DNA of 57,214 nucleotides from Candidatus Coprenecus avistercoris (lineage in GTDB: Bacteria > Bacteroidota > Bacteroidia > Bacteroidales > UBA932), in contig DVHI01000084.1 in NCBI GenBank assembly GCA_018712275.1, positions 1 to 57,214 on the forward strand, in the 5' to 3' direction. Made by a program: the position numbers and the translations under genes. The notes below the pieces were generated by a model. That model ran no database searches. It had not been told where the DNA came from and saw only the letters and a program-made list of their open reading frames with translations. This document shows, in pieces, positions 51,169 to 57,214 of this stretch. Position 1 is the first letter of the stretch, and the number at the start of each line of letters is the position of its first letter.

Positions 51169-52775
51169 TGAGACAGAATAAGATCAAGGCGGCGCTCATT
51201 TGCTCGGTCTTCCTGCTGGCTTCCGCCGTCACGGGCGCGGCCCAGCAGAAGAGCGAGATGAATCGGGCTGCCGGAAAGTTCAATCAGACACTATTCTACA
51301 TCGACCGACTGTACCTGGAGGATGTGGATCTCAACGCGCTCGTCGAGAAGGCCATCGTGGCGGCAGTCGGGGAACTAGACCCGCATTCTTCCTATATCTC
51401 GGCGGAGGATGTCAAGGCTATGAACGAGCCGCTTCAGGGGGAGTTCGAGGGCATCGGCATCGAGTTTGCGATCATCCGGGACACTCTGACCGTGCAGGCA
51501 ACTGTGGCCGGAGGTCCGTCCGAGAGGGTCGGGCTGCTGGCCGGGGACAAGATTCTCCGGGTGGATACCTCCTTTATCGCGGGTATCGGACTGAGCAATG
51601 AGGATGTCTACGGCTATCTGCGCGGCAAGAAGGGCACGAAGGTAGAGCTGGGCGTGCTCCGCAAGGGCGTGGCTGAACTTCTCGATTTCATGGTTGTGAG
51701 GGACAAGATTCCGATCAACAGTCTCGATGCGGCCTATAAGGTGGAGGACGGCGTGCTTTACCTTAAGCTCAGCCGTTTCGCAGCAAAGTCCCGGGACGAG
51801 ATCGCAGCAGCCATGAGATCATTCGACGGGGTGATACGCGGAGTGATACTGGACCTCAGGAGCAATTCCGGCGGGTATCTGCCTACGGCCATCGACATCG
51901 CGAACGAGTTCCTGGAGGCCGGGGACCTGATAGTCTATACCGAGGGACGGGCCCTGCCCCGGATGCAGGAGTCGGCCCGCGGCAACGGGCTGTACCGTCA
52001 GGGGCCGCTGGTGGTGATGATAGACGAGAACTCGGCTTCGGCCAGCGAGATCGTGGCCGGCGCTATTCAGGACCAGGACAGGGGTGTGATAGTCGGGCGA
52101 CGCTCCTTCGGCAAGGGGCTGGTGCAGCAGGCCATTCCGCTGGAGGACGGCTCGGAGCTGAGGCTTACCATCGCCAGATATCATACGCCTTCGGGCAGGG
52201 TGATTCAGTCGCACTATGAGGCCGGGCATGCGGACCAGTATTACAAGGACTTCTACGAGAGGTATCTGCGCGGGGAGTCTTTCAGCCGGGACAGCATCCA
52301 GTTTCCGGATTCGCTGAAGTTCAAGACCCTGCGGCTGGGCCGGACGGTCTACGGAGGCGGCGGCATCATGCCGGATGTCTTCGTGCCTCAGGACACTGCT
52401 TCGTATTCGGCCTATTATGCGGCTCTGCTCAGGCAGGGCCTGGTAATAGAGTATATGAACGGGCTGTGCGACCGCAACCGCAGCGCATGGACTTCCAAGT
52501 ACCGCACTTTCGAGAAGTTCGACCGCAGTTTCAAGGTTACTGACGAGATGGTGGACGGGCTTGTGGCCCTGGCTTCGGAGAGGGGAATAGAACTGAAGGA
52601 GGATGAACTGGAACGCTCGCGGGAGGACCTGTGCCTGTATATGAAGGCGCTGGCTGCCAGCTCTATCGTCTCGCGGGACTGCTTCTACCGGGTGATGAAC
52701 TCGCGGAGTCCGGAGTTTCAGGCTGCGTTGGAGGCTTTGCGGGAGGCTTCTCTCTCTCGGAACGCCTTGTTGTAG
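51168..52775 (+). CDS. S41-family C-terminal processing peptidase (CtpA-like)
   Basis: 535 residues, exported (signal ending near TGAAQQK). N-terminal helices, PDZ domain at about 85-170 ('GIGIEFAIIRDTLTVQATVA'), then the peptidase core with 'VILDLRSNSGGYLPTAIDIA', catalytic Ser near 288 in 'MIDENSASASEIVAGAIQDQ' and Lys near 315 in 'IVGRRSFGKGLVQQAIPL'. A C-terminal extension of about 150 residues follows, as usual in Bacteroidota. It cleaves C-termini of periplasmic proteins. Its 3' end overlaps the convergent mltG by 58 bases. Confidence 0.93.
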   Translation: MRQNKIKAALICSVFLLASAVTGAAQQKSEMNRAAGKFNQTLFYIDRLYLEDVDLNALVEKAIVAAVGELDPHSSYISAEDVKAMNEPLQGEFEGIGIEFAIIRDTLTVQATVAGGPSERVGLLAGDKILRVDTSFIAGIGLSNEDVYGYLRGKKGTKVELGVLRKGVAELLDFMVVRDKIPINSLDAAYKVEDGVLYLKLSRFAAKSRDEIAAAMRSFDGVIRGVILDLRSNSGGYLPTAIDIANEFLEAGDLIVYTEGRALPRMQESARGNGLYRQGPLVVMIDENSASASEIVAGAIQDQDRGVIVGRRSFGKGLVQQAIPLEDGSELRLTIARYHTPSGRVIQSHYEAGHADQYYKDFYERYLRGESFSRDSIQFPDSLKFKTLRLGRTVYGGGGIMPDVFVPQDTASYSAYYAALLRQGLVIEYMNGLCDRNRSAWTSKYRTFEKFDRSFKVTDEMVDGLVALASERGIELKEDELERSREDLCLYMKALAASSIVSRDCFYRVMNSRSPEFQAALEALREASLSRNALL

Positions 52776-53767
52776 GCCCTTGAGTTGGCCTTGTGCTGAC
52801 TGTAGGTGGAAGCGAAGTTGTGGGTCCCGTCGAACTCGGGCTTTGCACAGAAATACAGGTAGTTGGATTTCTCGTAATTCAGCACCGCGTCTATGGCTGT
52901 CACTGTGGGTATCGCAATCGGTCCCGGTGGCAGCCCTTTTATTCTGTAGGTGTTGTAGGGGGAGTCGATCTGCAGGTGTCGGTGCAGGAGACGGCGCAGT
53001 CCAGGCTCAGTGTCCAGATGGGCGTAGATGACGGTGGGGCAGGCCTGGAGCCTCATGCCGCGGTGGAGGCGGTTCATGTACACGCCGGCTATCTTGGGCA
53101 TCTCTCCGGCGTTGTTGGTCTCGCCTATGACTATGGAGGCGAGGGTCATCACCTCGTTGCGGTCCAGGCCGATCTCTTTGGCCAGGCGGTCGCGCCTGCC
53201 GTTCCAGAAGGTATCGTACTCCTTCTGGAACCGCTTTATGACGGACTCGGGACTGGAGGTCCAGTAGAATTCGTAGGTGTTGGGAATGAACATGCCGATG
53301 AAGGTCTCGGGCCTGAATCCCAGGGAATCGATCATGGCAGTGTCTTTCAGGGCAGTGGCGAATGCGGCGGAGTCGGCCTCAAAGTTGCGGCCGAGGAATG
53401 CTGCCAGCCGGTCGATGGTCTTGATATAGCCCCTGAGGGTGACCTTTGCCGGAGTCTGCCAGCCGTTGGCTATCATGCGGATGATGTACTGGTTCGACAT
53501 GCCCGGTTCTATGACATAGCGGCCAGGCTCGAAGTGGGAGGCCAGGTCCCGCTTGCGGGCGGCACGCTCCAGACTCTTGAGATTCTTTATTGTACCTGAG
53601 GCTTTTATGGAGTCCTCCACTGCCTGATAGGTGGCGTCGCGGTAGATGAGGATGACGCCTTCCTGCACGGTGTTGGGCTTTTTATAAGTGATGTACCAGT
53701 TGAGGCCGAAGGCCGCAATGATGACTGCGGCGGCCGCTGCTGCGATGATGAGTGTCCTGCGGTTCAT
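52718..53767 (-). CDS. mltG: Endolytic murein transglycosylase
   Basis: 349 residues, single N-terminal membrane helix (about 5-26) and a YceG-like periplasmic domain that cuts nascent glycan strands. Conserved: 'SVIKRFQKEYDTFW', 'VMTLASIVIGETNNAGEMPK', 'IAGVYMNRLHRGMRLQACPT', 'DSPYNTYRIKGLPPGPIAIP', 'THNFASTYSQH'. The usual 'ExET' (two glutamates) reads 'IGET' here: Glu216 is kept, the earlier Glu is Ile214. The last 19 codons run antisense into the S41 gene. Six bases follow the glucosaminidase gene, so the two cell-wall enzymes are co-transcribed. Confidence 0.93.
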   Translation of the reverse strand: MNRRTLIIAAAAAAVIIAAFGLNWYITYKKPNTVQEGVILIYRDATYQAVEDSIKASGTIKNLKSLERAARKRDLASHFEPGRYVIEPGMSNQYIIRMIANGWQTPAKVTLRGYIKTIDRLAAFLGRNFEADSAAFATALKDTAMIDSLGFRPETFIGMFIPNTYEFYWTSSPESVIKRFQKEYDTFWNGRRDRLAKEIGLDRNEVMTLASIVIGETNNAGEMPKIAGVYMNRLHRGMRLQACPTVIYAHLDTEPGLRRLLHRHLQIDSPYNTYRIKGLPPGPIAIPTVTAIDAVLNYEKSNYLYFCAKPEFDGTHNFASTYSQHKANSRAYNKAFREREASRKASNAA

Positions 53768-53773
53768 ATTGTC

Positions 53774-54781
53774 CTATCTGTGCCTGCGGAGGAAGATCTC
53801 GTCGCCGATGTGGAGGATGTCTCCGCTTTTGTAGTCATTGTACTTGAAGAGTTTTTTCATGCGTACTCCGTATTTCTGGGATACGTCATAGTAGGTGTCG
53901 CCTTCCACAGCGATGTGTATTTCGAGGTGTTTCTGAGCCTTTCCCTTCTTGCGCTGGAGGTAGACGACTGTGCCCGGTACGAGGTCGCGGGATTTCTTCA
54001 GATCGTTGAAGCGGAGCAGTTCTCCTGTGAAGAGGTTGTACTCCTCGGCGATGCTCTCGTAGGTGTCCAGGTCTCCGGCGAGGATGAAGGACACGCCGTT
54101 GCGCACGTAGATGGTGCGGTTGCGGGAGTACTTGTACAGCAGTGAGTTCTTGGCGGGGTTAAGTTCCATGACCTGTTGCAGCTGACTGGGACTGGGCGGC
54201 AGCAGGTCGGGTTTCTTCTCGGCCTTGGCGTATATCTCCCGGTCGAAGCGGTAGAGCTGGTAGTCCTCGATAATCTTAATCAGCTTCTGGGCATACTTGG
54301 GGTCGGTGGCGTAGCCGGCTTTCTTGAGGCCGTGGCTCCAGCCCTTGTAGTCAGTGATCTGCAGGTCGAAGAGAAATGCGTATCGCTGGCCGTAGCGCAG
54401 GAAGTCCGAGTGGTCCTTGAATGACTCGGAGGCGCTGCGGTACTTGCGGTAGCAGGATTTCCCCGGGTCGTCGCCTTTCTTGTAGTAGGTCGGGCCCTTC
54501 CAGTCGTTGTGGCACTTGATGCCGAAGTGGTTGTTGGCCCTGACGGCCAGGTCGGAGTTGCCGTTGGCCGACTCCAGGCAGCCCTGGGCCAGGGTGATGC
54601 TGGCCGGTATGCCGTGGGTCTTCATGTACTGGATGGCCGCGTCCTTGTATTTTTCGATGTATTCCTCGCGGGTCTGCTGCTGTTGGCTGTATCCGGGCAG
54701 GGCTGTCAGTATGAGGACGGCGGCTGCCACGGCTCCCGTGATGAGTGCTTGGATTTTCTTAAAATGCAGTGTCTGTATCAT
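53774..54781 (-). CDS. Glucosaminidase with LysM domains
   Basis: 335 residues with a signal peptide (ALITGAVAAAVLILTALPGY). The glucosaminidase (FlgJ/GH73-like) domain spans about 36-185: 'YMKTHGIPASITLAQGCLES', 'NNHFGIKCHNDWKGPTYYKK', 'KYRSASESFKDHSDFLRYGQ'. The catalytic Glu is probably in 'QGCLESANGNS'. Two LysM-like modules follow, 'YESIAEEYNLFTGELLRFND' and 'YYDVSQKYGVRMKKLFKYND', for peptidoglycan binding. First gene of an operon with mltG, own promoter just upstream. Confidence 0.93.
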   Translation of the reverse strand: MIQTLHFKKIQALITGAVAAAVLILTALPGYSQQQQTREEYIEKYKDAAIQYMKTHGIPASITLAQGCLESANGNSDLAVRANNHFGIKCHNDWKGPTYYKKGDDPGKSCYRKYRSASESFKDHSDFLRYGQRYAFLFDLQITDYKGWSHGLKKAGYATDPKYAQKLIKIIEDYQLYRFDREIYAKAEKKPDLLPPSPSQLQQVMELNPAKNSLLYKYSRNRTIYVRNGVSFILAGDLDTYESIAEEYNLFTGELLRFNDLKKSRDLVPGTVVYLQRKKGKAQKHLEIHIAVEGDTYYDVSQKYGVRMKKLFKYNDYKSGDILHIGDEIFLRRHR

Positions 54782-54811
54782 GTCGTCAGTTCAGCTGTGA
54801 GTCTGAACGGA

Positions 54812-54819
54812 CAAAAGTA
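54812..54819 (-). promoter_or_regulatory. -7 box of the glucosaminidase-mltG operon
   Basis: Minus-strand TACTTTTG, exact TAnnTTTG, 30 bases before the ATG and 10 bases past the stop of the upstream permease gene. It shows the operon starts here. Confidence 0.5.
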
Positions 54820-54829
54820 CGAAAAAATT

Positions 54830-57181
54830 CTATTCATTGGAGATGGACTCGACCGGATTGCGCAGTGCGGCCCGGCGGCTGCAGAGGGTGACGGTGACGG
54901 CAGTAACTGCGGCAGTCAGGGCGAGGGCGGCAATGAATATCCACACCGGCACCGGACTCCGGTAGGGGAAGGAGGACACCCACTTGCGGATGATGATGAA
55001 GGAGACGGGTGCGGTCAGGATGAAGCAGATGAGGGTGATGGTCATGTAGTAGCGGTTGATCATGGTGAGAATCTCCGCTACCGATGCCCCGTGCACGCGG
55101 CGGACGGCTATCTCCTTGCGACGGAACTGCGTCTCGAAGTACACCAGGCCGAGGATGCCGATGACTGAGATCAGCAGGGATATCCAGGATGCGGTGGTGA
55201 TGACGCGGCCCAGCCTGTCCTCCTTGGCGTAGAGGCTTCCGACTGTGTCGTCCAGAAAGTGGATGTCGATGTCCTCGGGGCTGATGGAGGGATCCGCCTC
55301 GTGGAGTGTCTTGCGGATAAAGTCAAATGTGGCCTGGATGTCGCCGGGGATTATCTTCACGTATCCGGTCGACAGCTGCCACCATGGAGTGCTGCCGAAG
55401 TTGTACAGGCAGAACGGACCGATGCTGTGCTGGAGGGGCTTGAAGTTGAAATCCCGGATGGTGCCTATGATGGTGCTGTTGTCGGTATGTCCGGTAAATC
55501 TGGAACCGATGCGGTAGAACGGGTATCTGTCCAGGAAGGTCTGGTTGACGATCATCGTGCCGTCCGGACTGAGGTCGTCCGAGGGCAGGAAGTCCCGGCC
55601 TCCGGTCAGCTCCAGGCCGAAGAAGGAGATGAAGTTGCTCTCTACCGGCAGGCACTCGACCTCCACCGGCTCATCGTTGTACGACCGGCCCCAGGGCATT
55701 TTCGTCTCCGAGGCAATGGAGTAGCCGGAGAATGTGACGTCGGTGACGGCGGGGTTCTCGAGGAGCATCTCCCGGAGGGTCTCCCGGCAGAAGCTGTAGT
55801 CGTTCGAGATGCTGAACTCTACTATATGCTCCCGTTCGTAGCCCATGTCGAAACCCTTCATATACCTGACCTGCAGGGTGATGAAGAGGGCGCAGATAAT
55901 CAGGACAAATGAGATGAGGTACTGGACACCGACGAGGACTGAGCGCAGGTTCCGGCCCCGGGCCGAGAGGGAGAAGGAACCCTTGAGCACCATCGCCGGG
56001 TTGAAGGAGGTGCTGTAGCGGGCGGGGAAGATGCCGGCCGTGAGGGCTGTGACAGTGGCGGCACCCAGGCCGATGAGCAGCACCGCCGGATTGTCCTGCA
56101 CTCTGAGCGAGCCGGAGATATAGGAGGCAATGCCGGTGGTCGCAGCTATGGACATAGCTCCCGCGCTGAGGACAAATGCAGTCAGCACCAATGCCAGTGT
56201 GGCTCCCAGCTGGCTCCATATCAGGCTGCCCCGTGTCGCCCCGACGACTCTTCTGGTGTTCAGACCCTTGATGCGGAAGGGGACGGAGGCCATCGAGAAG
56301 TTGACGAAGTTGATTGCGGCGATTATCAGGATGAGCAGGGCGACGGAAAAGAGGGTGATGGTGGTGGAGCGGTTGCCTTTCGCGATGTTGTCGGGCTGTG
56401 TGTTGTGGTTGTAGTAGGCGTCGTGCAGGGGAGTGAGGCGGAACCCGGCTTTTTCATTTCCCCCGGACATCCCGTATGCGTAGGTATCCAGTACCGACTG
56501 CAGCCCGTCTCGGTCGGATGTCCTGACGTAGCAGTAGTAGGCCCATTCACCGGTATTGTTCAAGGATGTGTTGCCGAGATTGACGAGGATTTCCCGGTCC
56601 ATGCTCGAATTCTCCGGAAAATCCCGATAGACTCCCGCAATAGTGAAACGTGTGGGAAGGTACCTGACTATGGTAGAGGAACTGAACTCCACTTCCTTTC
56701 CGACCGGAGATTCCTTTCCGAACAGTTTTGCCGCTCCTCTTTCGGATATGAGCGCCATGCGCGGAGCGCGGAACAGGGCGGTGTCCCCTTCCGTAAATTC
56801 GAATGGGAATACTTTCAGCAGGCCGTAATCGCAGTCGGCGAACCTGAGGCTTACCCCGGACTTATCGCTTCCGGCTTCCCGCATGGCTGCTGCGGCCCCC
56901 TTGTCGTAAACGTACGTTCCAATTGCCTCGGCCTGGGGCAGGACATCCTTCATCATGGTTATCATCGGTCTGGACCAGTTCACACTGTATGCGCTCATGT
57001 CCTCATGTGCGGTGTATTCCAGCCGGTATACGTTCTCGTATCCCGGATAACATCTGTCGTATCTCCAGTCGTACATCACCTGCACCATCAGTATCATGAA
57101 TACAGAGAGGGCGAGGGTCAGTCCCGTTACATTCAGGACGGTGGAAAAGATGGTGTGGCGGTTGAATCGTATGCGTCTCAT
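54830..57181 (-). CDS. MacB/FtsX-type ABC transporter permease
   Basis: 783 residues, the long two-block form common in Bacteroidota. An N-terminal helix (FSTVLNVTGLTLALSVFMIL) is followed by a periplasmic MacB_PCD-like region with 'YRLEYTAHEDMSAYSVNWSR' and 'GVYRDFPENSSMDREILVNL'. Then a first FtsX block ('ALLILIIAAINFVNFSMASV', 'LGAATVTALTAGIFPARYST'), a second periplasmic region, and a second FtsX block ending 'SISNE' after 'FIIIRKWVSSFPYRSPVPVW'. It should pair with an ATPase outside the window; these systems act as mechanotransmitters or exporters of envelope components. ATG at 57181; the upstream sequence is cut by the window edge. Confidence 0.9.
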   Translation of the reverse strand: MRRIRFNRHTIFSTVLNVTGLTLALSVFMILMVQVMYDWRYDRCYPGYENVYRLEYTAHEDMSAYSVNWSRPMITMMKDVLPQAEAIGTYVYDKGAAAAMREAGSDKSGVSLRFADCDYGLLKVFPFEFTEGDTALFRAPRMALISERGAAKLFGKESPVGKEVEFSSSTIVRYLPTRFTIAGVYRDFPENSSMDREILVNLGNTSLNNTGEWAYYCYVRTSDRDGLQSVLDTYAYGMSGGNEKAGFRLTPLHDAYYNHNTQPDNIAKGNRSTTITLFSVALLILIIAAINFVNFSMASVPFRIKGLNTRRVVGATRGSLIWSQLGATLALVLTAFVLSAGAMSIAATTGIASYISGSLRVQDNPAVLLIGLGAATVTALTAGIFPARYSTSFNPAMVLKGSFSLSARGRNLRSVLVGVQYLISFVLIICALFITLQVRYMKGFDMGYEREHIVEFSISNDYSFCRETLREMLLENPAVTDVTFSGYSIASETKMPWGRSYNDEPVEVECLPVESNFISFFGLELTGGRDFLPSDDLSPDGTMIVNQTFLDRYPFYRIGSRFTGHTDNSTIIGTIRDFNFKPLQHSIGPFCLYNFGSTPWWQLSTGYVKIIPGDIQATFDFIRKTLHEADPSISPEDIDIHFLDDTVGSLYAKEDRLGRVITTASWISLLISVIGILGLVYFETQFRRKEIAVRRVHGASVAEILTMINRYYMTITLICFILTAPVSFIIIRKWVSSFPYRSPVPVWIFIAALALTAAVTAVTVTLCSRRAALRNPVESISNE

Positions 57182-57214
57182 GGCGGTGTGTTATGGCTTT
57201 GGTAAGTTGCTTGG

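Overview
The window reads as a compact piece of a Bacteroidota chromosome, most likely order Bacteroidales. It is fairly GC-rich for that group, so an Alistipes/Rikenellaceae-type genome is my inference, not a proven assignment. The grounds are: many genes preceded by the Bacteroidota -7 box TAnnTTTG rather than an E. coli -10; weak or absent Shine-Dalgarno sequences; families typical of the phylum (DUF4251, DUF349 tandem-repeat protein, THUMP-like methyltransferase, long YidC, AAA/DUF4143 ATPase, SRPBCC protein after pyrE); a tRNA without encoded CCA; and the ordinary housekeeping set of the group.

Layout. 1-4000 is a small accessory patch: the tail of a DinD/BRO-like protein, an M28 peptidase with a hexapeptide acetyltransferase, a stranded winged-helix fragment, and an AAA/DUF4143 ATPase whose promoter carries three 23-bp direct repeats. 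4093-9834 is a three-gene heavy-metal RND efflux operon (His-rich adaptor, CusA/CzcA-type pump, outer-membrane channel) with its own promoter and terminator. 9898-13944 holds a DUF4251 protein and a large AsmA-like protein, separated by a terminator that touches the AsmA start codon. 14015-17866 is rmlA-rmlB-ABC-F. 17867-19565 is a two-gene ABC exporter.

19669-21003 is a tRNA-Ser followed by about 1.2 kb without genes, packed with inverted and tandem repeats and bounded by a second 15-bp copy of the tRNA 3' end. 21004-23007 is trmD-tetR-lysE. 23055-27797 is DUF349-yidC-yggS, facing surE-lpxB-dapF (27787-30542). gapA follows, then a HAMP-like membrane protein translationally coupled to trkH, then a RecD-like helicase. 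A 29-bp perfect inverted repeat separates the helicase from a THUMP-like methyltransferase. 36844-42313 has phosphoglucomutase, pssA, two C1 cysteine peptidases and queE. 42436-51168 has an N-domain-less clpB, lysO, pyrE, an SRPBCC protein, an RsmF-like methyltransferase, rpsA and rnz. The right end has an S41 protease, mltG, a LysM glucosaminidase and a MacB/FtsX-type permease.

Most of the window is housekeeping: envelope biogenesis (lpxB, yidC, pssA, mltG, glucosaminidase, AsmA, rmlAB), translation and RNA modification (rpsA, trmD, queE, rsmF-like, ABC-F, DUF349), metabolism (gapA, pgm, pyrE, dapF, surE) and transport (trkH, lysO, lysE-like, RND). I see no complete mobile element, no CRISPR array and no clearly new multigene defence system. 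The observations most worth a second look are the iterons before the AAA/DUF4143 gene, the repeat-rich att-like island after tRNA-Ser, the long inverted repeat at 35394-35525, the terminator/start-codon junction before the AsmA gene, the truncated ClpB, and the kinase-less HAMP-like protein coupled to TrkH.
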